Assembly (NCBI GenBank): GCA_025929125.1
Contig: JAICMT010000138.1
Span: 1 to 5,468 of the forward strand
From: Acidobacteriaceae bacterium
GTDB lineage: Bacteria; Acidobacteriota; Terriglobia; Terriglobales; Acidobacteriaceae
Direction of reading: 5' to 3'
Length of the DNA stretch: 5,468 bases
The notes under the pieces are model-generated. The model was not told where the DNA came from. It saw only the letters and a list, made by a program, of their open reading frames with translations, and made no database searches. Position 1 is the stretch's first letter; each line of letters starts with the position of its first letter. The translations under genes were made by a program, and so were the position numbers. This document shows, in pieces, positions 1-5,468 of the stretch.

Positions 1-356
1 AACGAGTCATGGAACGTCCGCAGCAGAAACTCGCCCGGTGCGAGATCGCGTCCTTCCGTCACCTCGGCGCTCACCTCCGGAGCACTCCCCAGAATCACCT
101 GCGCGACCGGATTTGTCGCAACCATTGTCGAGCTCCCGGCAAACGCATCCGTCGCCCACCGCCGCTCGAACCCCGATCCACCGTTCGCCTTCGCAACCGG
201 CAGTTTCCGGCTGCCAAGTTCGTTCCGAAGCACCTGCTGCGCCATCTCCGTCAGGTCATCCGGGTTCTCGGCAAGTGCGGTCAGCTCGCCATCCGACATC
301 TCCGCATACAGCCCACGCAATCGCTCCAACGCCTGGGAATCCACTTCATAAGCCAT
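1..356 (-). CDS. Partial hypothetical protein, probable DUF2007-type (N-terminal 118 residues)
   Basis: Reading the minus strand from the ATG at 356-354 gives 118 codons without a stop, continuing past the left edge, so the C-terminus is missing. The protein starts MAYEVDSQALERLRGLYAEM. Its first ~45 residues look like a charged helical segment (SDGELTALAENPDDLTEMAQ), followed by a Gly/Ser/Ala-rich stretch. The visible end, near GEFLLRTFHDS, resembles the opening strand of DUF2007 (putative signal-transducing) domains, which in acidobacterial proteins follow this kind of helical N-terminus; this assignment is from memory. No signal peptide or membrane helix is seen, so it is probably cytoplasmic. 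The gene is divergent from the histidine kinase. No clear Shine-Dalgarno sequence precedes the ATG. Antisense ORFs over the same bases are compositional shadows. I am fairly sure the gene is real, but only moderately sure of the family. Confidence 0.62.
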   Translation of the reverse strand, partial: MAYEVDSQALERLRGLYAEMSDGELTALAENPDDLTEMAQQVLRNELGSRKLPVAKANGGSGFERRWATDAFAGSSTMVATNPVAQVILGSAPEVSAEVTEGRDLAPGEFLLRTFHDS

Positions 357-363
357 GCCGCCG

Positions 364-372
364 AGGATAGCA
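364..372 (-). promoter_or_regulatory. Candidate extended -10 for the minus-strand gene
   Basis: On the minus strand the bases read TGCTATCCT, an extended -10 form (TGn followed by a hexamer matching TATAAT at 4 of 6 positions). Its 3' end lies 7 bases before the ATG at 356, so transcription would start at or next to the start codon and give a leaderless mRNA. No good -35 hexamer sits at 16-18 bases. This is inferred from motif and position only. Confidence 0.3.
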
Positions 373-441
373 TCCCGCACCGTCCTTCCCTTACCGCCCT
401 GGGCAGCTGATTTGCATCGCAGCGTCTTGCGCGCCGGCCAC

Positions 442-447
442 TATACT
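442..447 (+). promoter_or_regulatory. Candidate -10 element (TATACT) for the two-component genes
   Basis: TATACT matches the sigma-70 -10 consensus at 5 of 6 positions and stands out in a GC-rich intergenic region. It ends 11 bases before the kinase ATG, so the expected start point leaves a leader of only about 4-5 bases. That leader (TCCTCCTAGCC in full from the hexamer) is pyrimidine-rich and contains no Shine-Dalgarno sequence. No -35 at standard spacing is convincing; TTGCAT at 412-417 is too far upstream. Confidence 0.4.
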
Positions 448-458
448 TCCTCCTAGCC

Positions 459-1412
459 ATGAACATCACGCGCAGACGCGGAGCCATTGCCCTGGCCATC
501 ACCCTGGGCGTGCTGATCATCGGCGGACTCATCGCCTTCTATATCCCATGGGTGCTGCTGAACGAACGCAGCATCATGCTGTTCGTTCTCGGCCTCATTC
601 TCCTTGGCTTGCTCGTCGCCGGAGTCGTGCTCAACACCGTCTTCCTCGTCCGTGAGGTGCGCCGCAACGAGCGGCAGGACTCTTTCCTGAACGCCGTTAC
701 CCACGAGCTGAAAACGCCTATCGCTTCCCTCCGTCTCTACCTTGAAACCCTGCAGCGCCGGGAAATCCCCGAACCGCAACGGCAGGATTTCTACCGCATC
801 ATGCTCGAGGACACCGGACGCCTGCTCAGCACAGTCGAGCAGGTGTTGAAGGCAGGCGAGCTGAACGCCCGCAGCCGCCATCAGAACCGGTCACTACTCG
901 AGATCGAACCGATCGTCTCTGATTGCATTGCCATCACACGCCAGCGCCATCACCTTCCCGATGACGCCATCGTCCTCGAACGTGTTCCCGGCGCGGTGCG
1001 GCTGCGGGTGCGCGGCATCGCAGAGGATTTGCGCACCGCAATCGTCAACGTGCTCGATAACGCCGTGAAGTACTCCCCCAACGGAGTTCAGGTGCGCTGT
1101 TCGCTGGCCATCGTCAACTATGCCAGCGTCCGCCTCAGCATCTCCGACCACGGTGTCGGCCTGCCGCCGGGACAGGACAAACGCATCTTCAAGCGCTTCT
1201 ACCGTGTACCCGGCCGAATGGCAGTCAAGATCAAAGGCACCGGCATCGGCCTGTTCCTCGTCCGCACCATCGTCCGCCAGCACGGCGGCGAGGTAAAAGC
1301 CGTCAGCGCCGGCCTCAACCAGGGCACAACCATCTCAATCCTGCTGCCCCTCGCAAGCTCGCTTCCGGCAGAGTCCATCCTGCCTGCGGCCCAGGCGGAG
1401 GTTCAGCAGTGA
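459..1412 (+). CDS. Compact membrane-anchored sensor histidine kinase
   Basis: 317 residues. It autophosphorylates on histidine and should pass the phosphate to the regulator encoded next to it. Two membrane helices are seen at about 9-31 and 40-64, preceded by Arg5-7 (N-terminus inside) and separated by only about 8 residues, so there is no periplasmic sensor domain. No HAMP is evident: a short RREV-type linker leads straight into the DHp helix with the H-box THELKTP, phospho-acceptor His82. The ATPase domain has the N-box (Asn197, Asn201 in NVLDNAVKYSP), G1 box (Asp230-Gly234, DHGVG), F-box (FKRFYR, 244-249) and G2 box (GTGIGL, 260-265). All catalytic motifs are intact. The ATG at 459 is the first start after an in-frame stop at 408-410. 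It has no Shine-Dalgarno sequence. The gene overlaps the regulator by 4 bases. The signal sensed is unknown. Confidence 0.95.
   Translation: MNITRRRGAIALAITLGVLIIGGLIAFYIPWVLLNERSIMLFVLGLILLGLLVAGVVLNTVFLVREVRRNERQDSFLNAVTHELKTPIASLRLYLETLQRREIPEPQRQDFYRIMLEDTGRLLSTVEQVLKAGELNARSRHQNRSLLEIEPIVSDCIAITRQRHHLPDDAIVLERVPGAVRLRVRGIAEDLRTAIVNVLDNAVKYSPNGVQVRCSLAIVNYASVRLSISDHGVGLPPGQDKRIFKRFYRVPGRMAVKIKGTGIGLFLVRTIVRQHGGEVKAVSAGLNQGTTISILLPLASSLPAESILPAAQAEVQQ
1397..1401 (+). promoter_or_regulatory. Shine-Dalgarno GGAGG for the response regulator
   Basis: GGAGG lies inside the end of the kinase gene, 7 bases before the GTG at 1409. It supports the GTG start and translational coupling across the overlap. 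Confidence 0.8.
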
Positions 1413-2149
1413 GTGATCTCCCGCCGCTGATCGCCCTGATCGAAGACGAAGATCACCTCGCCCGCGGGGTGCTTTTCAACCTGGAACTCGAGGGCTACCG
1501 CACCCATCACGAGTCTGACGGCGACGCAGCCCTGAATTACCTGCTGCAAGCTCCGGCGGCAGGCCCGCAGCGCATCTCGCTCATCGTGCTCGACTGCATG
1601 CTGCCCGGCAGAGATGGTTTTTCCATCGCCCGCACTCTCCGGGAAGCTCGCCGCTTCACCCCTATCCTCATGCTCACCGCGCGCTCCCGGCCGGAGGACG
1701 TGCTGGAGGGGTTGGAAGCCGGAGCAGACGACTACCTGCCCAAGCCATTCGACCTCACCATCCTTCTGGCCCGGATCAAGTCTCTGCTACGCCGGACCGC
1801 TTGGCAGGAGCAGCAGCCCGTGCCCGAGCAGGATGCTGCACCCGACGTTTACTCCTTCAATCACAGGACGATACGGTTCGATGCGCTGGAACTGGTCGCG
1901 CCCAATCGAGTGACTCAGCTCACGCTGATGGAGGCCGATCTGCTGCGCTACCTCACCGAGCGCGAGGGCCAGATCGTCTCCCGCAAGGACATCCTGGAGC
2001 AGGTCTGGCATGTCCACGAGGACACCGACACCCGCGCCATCGACAACTTCATCGTCCGACTGCGGCGGTACATCGAGGACGACCCTTCCGAGCCCCAGCA
2101 TCTGCTCACCGTCCGCGGGGTCGGCTACCGCTTCGTGGCCAATCCCTGA
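1409..2149 (+). CDS. OmpR/PhoB-family DNA-binding response regulator
   Basis: 246 residues, a normal length for the family. The receiver domain (about 7-128) has the acidic pocket Glu12/Asp13, phospho-acceptor Asp62 (in VLDCMLPGRDG), switch Thr90 (MLTAR) and Lys112 (YLPKPF), so it should be phosphorylated by the upstream kinase. After a Gln/Pro/Asp-rich linker (about 132-147), a winged-helix domain (about 148-244) contains the recognition-helix region DTRAIDNFIVRLRRYIE and ends with the wing motif VRGVGYRF. It is a cytoplasmic transcription factor. The start is GTG, and the GTGA overlap with the kinase stop (TGA 1410-1412) plus GGAGG 7 bases upstream indicates coupled translation in near-equal amounts. 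The target genes cannot be read from the sequence; autoregulation or control of downstream envelope genes is possible but unproven. The subfamily was not identified, so no gene symbol is given. Confidence 0.95.
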   Translation: MSDLPPLIALIEDEDHLARGVLFNLELEGYRTHHESDGDAALNYLLQAPAAGPQRISLIVLDCMLPGRDGFSIARTLREARRFTPILMLTARSRPEDVLEGLEAGADDYLPKPFDLTILLARIKSLLRRTAWQEQQPVPEQDAAPDVYSFNHRTIRFDALELVAPNRVTQLTLMEADLLRYLTEREGQIVSRKDILEQVWHVHEDTDTRAIDNFIVRLRRYIEDDPSEPQHLLTVRGVGYRFVANP

Positions 2150-2298
2150 CCAGGTCCGCCGCTGCGGAAAACCGCTGGCAAATTCTCTATGCCCGGAGTT
2201 AGACTTGCCGCGCGAACGGATCGCCCGGAGCAACGCACCGCAGAGAAACCTCCTCCGATCTGTAGTGGGCTTTTGTCTTCCGAGCCGGGAGGCGTGGC
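2150..2298 (+). other. Intergenic region after the response regulator, with a weak hairpin
   Basis: This 149-base gap holds no gene I can support. Just after the stop, GCGG-AAAA-CCGC (2164-2175) forms a 4-bp stem with a tetraloop and can be extended by GCC/GGC (2158-2160 with 2177-2179) across an asymmetric internal loop. No T-run follows, so it is not a typical intrinsic terminator. No convincing -35/-10 pair is seen before the small gene, leaving open whether it is transcribed with the two-component genes. Confidence 0.3.
2287..2292 (+). promoter_or_regulatory. Strong Shine-Dalgarno GGGAGG deciding the small-gene start
   Basis: GGGAGG is 6 bases before the ATG at 2299. This is close to ideal and is the main argument that the small downstream frame is translated from this ATG rather than being a chance ORF. 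Confidence 0.75.
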
Positions 2299-2541
2299 AT
2301 GTCACGTTGCACAATTCGAAACATCTTTACTGTCCTGGTCTATGCGGGTGTTGGCATCTTCCTGTTTCCCTATATGACAGGCCACCTCGGTCACGCTCTG
2401 ACCTACCTGCTGATCGGCATCGGCCTTGCCGTCGTCTGCGGCATTCTGCGTTGCTGCTTTATCGAAGGCGACTGCGCGGACCGGGAAGCCCTGACCACCC
2501 AGGACCACCCCGACCTGCCCGCCAGCCACATTCGCACCTGA
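2299..2541 (+). CDS. Small cysteine-rich protein with two predicted membrane helices, function unknown
   Basis: 80 residues; not recognised as a known family. Two hydrophobic segments are seen, at about 8-26 (ending FLFPYM) and 33-50 (ALTYLLIGIGLAVVCGIL), joined by a short TGHLGH turn. Arg3 and Arg7 before the first helix suggest both ends face the cytoplasm. The second helix is followed by RCCFIEGDC and a polar, Asp-rich tail ending SHIRT. There are five cysteines (4, 47, 52, 53, 59), high for such a short protein. A strong Shine-Dalgarno sequence and hydrophobic segments of proper length argue that it is real; overlapping ORFs in other frames lack both. It lies on the same strand as its neighbours, 149 bases after the response regulator and 68 bases before the fused permease, so co-expression is plausible. 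Possible roles such as a membrane accessory or metal or redox-responsive peptide are speculation. Confidence 0.6.
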   Translation: MSRCTIRNIFTVLVYAGVGIFLFPYMTGHLGHALTYLLIGIGLAVVCGILRCCFIEGDCADREALTTQDHPDLPASHIRT

Positions 2542-2589
2542 GCGCACTTGCGTAGCAGGATGGAAGCGTCCTCCAGGCGTACGCCGCGC

Positions 2590-2595
2590 TACACT
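2590..2595 (+). promoter_or_regulatory. Candidate -10 element (TACACT) for the fused lpt gene
   Basis: TACACT matches the -10 consensus at 4 of 6 positions and lies 14 bases before the ATG at 2610, predicting a leader of about 7 bases. The bases between it and the ATG (CAGACAGACCCCGC) contain no Shine-Dalgarno sequence. No -35 with normal spacing is clear. Confidence 0.3.
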
Positions 2596-2609
2596 CAGAC
2601 AGACCCCGC

Positions 2610-5024
2610 ATGCGCATCTTCACCCGCTATATCCTTCGCGAAGTCCTTTCGTACGCAGCGCTTGGCGGGCTGCTGTTTACCTTCGTGCTGTTCATGCGGG
2701 ACATGTCGAAGATTGTCGAGCTGCTGGTCCGGGGTTCGGCTTCCCTCTTGGATGTAGGCCGCATCTTCGCCGATCTGCTGCCGAGCACGCTCACCTTCAC
2801 AATTCCCACAGCAGTCCTGGCCGGCGTGCTCCTGGGTTTAGGACGTCTTGCTGCGGACTCCGAGATCACCGCCATGCGCGCCTGCGGTTTCGGCGCGGTA
2901 TCGTTCGTCCGCATCGTTTCCCTTGTCGCGTTCACGGCACTCGGCCTCGGCCTGATCAATACTCTGTACTTCGCCCCCCATGGCGCGGCCGATTTGCTGC
3001 ATCTGGAAGATCAGTTGAAGACCTCGCAGGCCGCGGTGCAGATTCAACCGCGTGTCTTCTATGAGGACTTCAAGAATTACGTTCTGTATGTGCAGGATGT
3101 GCGGCCGGCCGCAGGCGCGGCGGTGTGGCGGCACGTCTTTCTCGCCGACCTGACCCAGCCCGCCAATCCCAACATCACTACCGCAGAACAGGCCATCGTC
3201 TCTACATCCGGCCGCGGCGACGCACAAACGACGCGTCTCCATCTGATCAACGCAAATCAGCACCAGATCCCCGAGAAAAATCCGGATCAGTACGAGTTTC
3301 AAACAGAAGAATTCTATGACGTGTCACTTCTCCCGAATTCGCAAGATGATACGCATATCTCGCGAGTGGACGCGCCCCTGTACGCGCAATCGATGCGGCA
3401 ACTCATGTCGCGGATGCACAATGCGGCCGCCCGGCCTGCGGATGCCCGCATCGCAACCATCGAGCTCAACCGCCGATTCGCCTATCCCTTCGCTTGCCTG
3501 GTGCTGATGCTGATCGGAGTGCCACTGGGGCTCTCCTCCAAACGCGGCGGCAAAAGCACCGGATTCGTCCTCACCCTGCTGCTGGTGTTCGCCTACTACC
3601 TGCTCTCAAATATAGGAATGGCGCTGGCCAAGAATGGGAGAGTCTCCCCCTTCCTTGGCATCTGGGCTGCCAATCTCTTCTTCGCCTGCTTCGGCCTCGT
3701 GCTGCTTCGCCAGCTTGCCGGAGGCGGATTTCTGCTGAACTCTTTCAACGCGGTGGGGGCAGCACTTGGCCGTCCTATCAAGACCGCGATCCTGCACCTG
3801 GTCAAAAGCGAGAGTGCGGATCCGGTCGAACCCTCCGCTGTATCCGACCAGGCATTCGGAGCAGAGGCAACCCGGGGATTCGTCCAGCGCCTCAGGAAGA
3901 TGTTTCGCACCAGCTTTCCTCTGCTGCTGGACGAGTATGTCATGCGCAGCTACGTCGCGAACTTCCTGTTGTCGCTCGGCTCCTTCGCGCTGCTGTACAT
4001 CATCTTTACCTTTTTTGAACTGATGGGCGACATCGTTCGCAACCAGACCCCCTTTATCGTGGTCGGGGCCTACCTGTTCAATCTGGTGCCGTTCATCATC
4101 TCGCAGGTGACGCCGCTCTGCTCCCTGCTTGCGGTACTGGTCACCTTCGGCTCCCTGAACCGCTCATCGGAGCTGACCGCGATGAAGGCGACGGGCATCA
4201 GCCTCTACCGCGTGGTCGCGCCTATCCTGCTGCTGGCCGCCATCATCGCCGTCGCGCTGTTCGCCTTCAATGAGTCCTATTTGCCCGATGCCAACCGCAA
4301 GCAGGAAGCGCTCCGCGCAGAGATCAAGGGCAAACCCGCACAGACCTTCCAGCTCCCCGGCCGCACCTGGATCTCCGGCCAGACCACTCGTGCCGACGAT
4401 CCGGTTCGCATCTTCTATTACCAGGCCTTCGATCCGGCCAGAAACGTCTTCGCCGACCTGAGCGTCTTCGAGTTCGACGCCAAGGGATTCACACTGCAGC
4501 GCCGGATCTACGCCAAAAGCGTGCAATGGGACTCGCGAGTGAACCGCTGGATCTTCGACAACGGTTGGCAGCGCACCTTCTCCGGATCCACGATCGCCAG
4601 CTATCAGCCATTCACCGTAGCGACATTTCCTGAGCTGCGGGAACAACCCGCTTACTTCAATAAAGAGAACAAGCCCTCCGACGAAATGTCGTACGCCGAG
4701 CTGAGCAAGTACATCGCAGATCTGCGGCAATCGGGATTCAACACCGTGGAGCTGCACGTGCAGTTACTGAACAAGCTCTCGGTTCCCGCCATCTCATTCA
4801 TCATGGCCCTCATCGCCGTGCCCTTTGCCTTGATGATGGGCAAACGCGGCGGATTGATGGGCGTCGCCACAGCAATCGGCGTGGCGCTGGCCTACTGGAC
4901 GCTCGGGCAGATCTTTAGCTCCATGGGCAACGTGAGCACGCTGCCTCCGTTGCTGGCGGCATGGTCACCAGACCTGCTCTTCGGGCTCACCGGCGCTTAT
5001 CTGCTGCTCCGGACTCCCACCTGA
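2610..5024 (+). CDS. Fused LptF-LptG lipopolysaccharide export permease (two YjgP/YjgQ modules)
   Basis: 804 residues, about twice the usual ~360 of LptF or LptG. It is predicted to form the inner-membrane core that, with the LptB ATPase, extracts LPS and hands it to the LptC/A bridge. Module 1 (about 1-368): helices near 15-30, 55-78 and 97-121, a periplasmic beta-jellyroll region about 122-285, then helices near 289-308, 316-337 and 347-368. Module 2 (about 436-804) repeats this: 447-470, 483-513, 532-553, jellyroll about 557-715, 723-743, 747-769, 780-800. Matching marks in both halves are the coupling-helix motif (DSEITAMRACG 83-93; SSELTAMKATG 519-529) and KRGG after the fourth helix (311-314; 745-748). 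A polar linker of about 65 residues, predicted cytoplasmic, joins them. The frame is unbroken. The start MRIFTRYILRE is typical of LptF, so ATG 2610 is favoured despite lacking a Shine-Dalgarno sequence. The lptFG label is descriptive; LptB, LptC and LptA are not in view. Confidence 0.93.
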   Translation: MRIFTRYILREVLSYAALGGLLFTFVLFMRDMSKIVELLVRGSASLLDVGRIFADLLPSTLTFTIPTAVLAGVLLGLGRLAADSEITAMRACGFGAVSFVRIVSLVAFTALGLGLINTLYFAPHGAADLLHLEDQLKTSQAAVQIQPRVFYEDFKNYVLYVQDVRPAAGAAVWRHVFLADLTQPANPNITTAEQAIVSTSGRGDAQTTRLHLINANQHQIPEKNPDQYEFQTEEFYDVSLLPNSQDDTHISRVDAPLYAQSMRQLMSRMHNAAARPADARIATIELNRRFAYPFACLVLMLIGVPLGLSSKRGGKSTGFVLTLLLVFAYYLLSNIGMALAKNGRVSPFLGIWAANLFFACFGLVLLRQLAGGGFLLNSFNAVGAALGRPIKTAILHLVKSESADPVEPSAVSDQAFGAEATRGFVQRLRKMFRTSFPLLLDEYVMRSYVANFLLSLGSFALLYIIFTFFELMGDIVRNQTPFIVVGAYLFNLVPFIISQVTPLCSLLAVLVTFGSLNRSSELTAMKATGISLYRVVAPILLLAAIIAVALFAFNESYLPDANRKQEALRAEIKGKPAQTFQLPGRTWISGQTTRADDPVRIFYYQAFDPARNVFADLSVFEFDAKGFTLQRRIYAKSVQWDSRVNRWIFDNGWQRTFSGSTIASYQPFTVATFPELREQPAYFNKENKPSDEMSYAELSKYIADLRQSGFNTVELHVQLLNKLSVPAISFIMALIAVPFALMMGKRGGLMGVATAIGVALAYWTLGQIFSSMGNVSTLPPLLAAWSPDLLFGLTGAYLLLRTPT

Positions 5025-5033
5025 TTCTGCATT

Positions 5034-5044
5034 TACGATAAGGA
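5034..5044 (+). promoter_or_regulatory. Candidate start signals for the FKBP gene: TACGAT and AAGGA
   Basis: TACGAT (5034-5039, 4 of 6 -10 matches) ends 7 bases before the ATG at 5047 and would give a leaderless transcript. Overlapping its end, AAGGA (5040-5044) resembles a Shine-Dalgarno sequence but is only 2 bases from the ATG, which is too close to be efficient. The 22-base gap also allows simple read-through from the lpt gene, so this promoter is uncertain. Confidence 0.25.
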
Positions 5045-5046
5045 CT

Positions 5047-5468
5047 ATGAAGCTGACCGTTGCTTTGCTCTGCCTGACCACCACCGCAACCCTTCCGGCA
5101 CAGACGACGCATCCCTCTCCGCGCCGCGCTGCTGCGCCGGCCACCCATGCGGCTGCAAACTGTGTTGCGCTGCCGGACGTCTCGCCGAAGATTCCAGCCC
5201 TGCCCGGCAGCGCCACCTGCGCGAACGTCCTCTTTACACTGCGCATCGATCCGCCGGTGAAAGTTGAGTATGTGGCGCCGGTGGAAGCCTCGGCGCTACA
5301 GGACACGCTGGGGCTCACCACCGAGACATTCTCGCTCCTCTACGTGGACATCAAGCCCGGCACCGGCGAAGCCGCGGCTCCCAACAAGTGGTACAGCATC
5401 CGCTACACCGGCTATCTGACCGACGGAACCGTATTCGATTCAAATGCCGACAAGCCCGATGCGGCTCC
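5047..5468 (+). CDS. Partial exported FKBP-type peptidyl-prolyl cis-trans isomerase (N-terminal 140 residues)
   Basis: The frame is open to the right edge (140 codons plus 2 bases), so the C-terminal part of the FKBP fold is missing. It begins with a short signal-peptide-like segment (MKLTVALLCLTTTATLPAQ; cleavage after about residue 19 is plausible), then an Ala/Pro/His-rich stretch to about 38 and a region with Cys39 and Cys58 of unknown fold. The FKBP domain starts near 96-120: YVDIKPGTGEAAAP, then YSIRYTGYLTDGTVFDSN. Tyr120, Phe130 and Asp131 align with the active-site Tyr26, Phe36 and Asp37 of FKBP12, so the enzyme looks catalytically competent as far as visible. It would speed proline isomerisation in secreted or outer-membrane proteins. 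The two cysteines could form a disulfide outside the cytoplasm. It starts 22 bases after the fused lpt gene on the same strand, suggesting co-transcription and a shared envelope role. Confidence 0.88.
   Translation, partial: MKLTVALLCLTTTATLPAQTTHPSPRRAAAPATHAAANCVALPDVSPKIPALPGSATCANVLFTLRIDPPVKVEYVAPVEASALQDTLGLTTETFSLLYVDIKPGTGEAAAPNKWYSIRYTGYLTDGTVFDSNADKPDAA

Noticed and set aside
9..410. Plus-strand ORF of 133 codons at the left edge (and an overlapping one at 38-370)
   Set aside because: Arg/Pro/His-rich composition without domains; it lies antisense to the better-supported minus-strand gene and runs into the divergent promoter region.
412..447. TTGCAT (412-417) paired with TATACT (442-447) as a full sigma-70 promoter
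   Set aside because: The spacer would be 24 bases, well beyond the usual 16-18.
2155..2179. Hairpin just after the response regulator as an intrinsic terminator
   Set aside because: The stem is short and no T-run follows, so it is noted only as a weak structure.
1787..2314. Minus-strand ORF of 175 codons over the response regulator end
   Set aside because: Antisense to a clear winged-helix coding region; low-complexity Asp/Val/Gly composition typical of GC-rich antisense frames.
2189..2377. Plus-strand ORF of 62 codons overlapping the small membrane protein gene
   Set aside because: No Shine-Dalgarno sequence and less coherent hydrophobic pattern; the frame starting at 2299 has the strong ribosome-binding site.
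3714..3914. Possibility that the lpt fusion is a sequencing artefact joining two genes
   Set aside because: The linker region stays open in one frame with coherent composition and topology, and no stop/start pair is hidden in it, so a genuine fusion is the simpler reading.
3494..4018. Plus-strand ORF of 174 codons in another frame of the lpt gene
   Set aside because: Overlaps conserved helices and the linker of the real frame; no domain and no start signals.
4164..4757. Minus-strand ORF of 197 codons inside the fused lpt gene
   Set aside because: Fully antisense to conserved permease sequence; no recognisable motif and an antisense-type composition.
1..5468. CRISPR arrays, tRNA/rRNA genes, insertion sequences and long direct repeats
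   Set aside because: None seen on reading either strand; gaps between genes are 22-149 bases and lack repeat units or cloverleaf patterns.

Overview
The window reads as chromosomal DNA of a GC-rich Gram-negative bacterium. It most resembles an acidobacterium (Acidobacteriaceae/Terriglobia type). That placement is an inference from memory of protein style: a fused LptF/LptG permease, an FKBP isomerase with a long secreted N-terminal part, and a DUF2007-like protein with a helical N-terminus. No phylogenetic test was possible. No rRNA, tRNA, insertion sequence, CRISPR array, integrase or attachment site is visible. Nearly all of the window is coding, and no gene-free stretch exceeds 150 bases.

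Layout. Positions 1-356 (minus strand) hold the 5' part of a gene running off the left edge, encoding a probable DUF2007-type soluble protein. A 102-base divergent intergenic region (357-458) carries candidate -10 elements for both directions. On the plus strand follow a compact sensor histidine kinase (459-1412) and an OmpR/PhoB-family response regulator (1409-2149), which overlap by 4 bases and form one two-component unit. After a 149-base gap comes a small cysteine-rich protein with two predicted membrane helices (2299-2541). It was kept as a real gene because of a strong Shine-Dalgarno sequence. A 68-base gap precedes a large gene (2610-5024) that fuses two complete YjgP/YjgQ permease modules, LptF-like then LptG-like, into one 804-residue chain. 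Only 22 bases later an exported FKBP-type peptidyl-prolyl isomerase begins (5047) and runs off the right edge.

How the parts fit. The fused permease should form the membrane core of the LptB2FG transporter, which extracts lipopolysaccharide from the inner membrane. The FKBP is expected in the periplasm or envelope. The small membrane protein and the membrane-anchored kinase add to an envelope theme, but a regulatory link from the two-component system to the lpt gene is only a hypothesis.

Two points stand out. One is the LptF-LptG fusion. The other is a split in start signals: internal genes have textbook Shine-Dalgarno sequences, while genes that probably start transcripts lack them and have a -10-like hexamer 7-14 bases before the start codon, which suggests leaderless or very short-leader mRNAs. 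I found no convincing undescribed system; the remaining genes are ordinary families.
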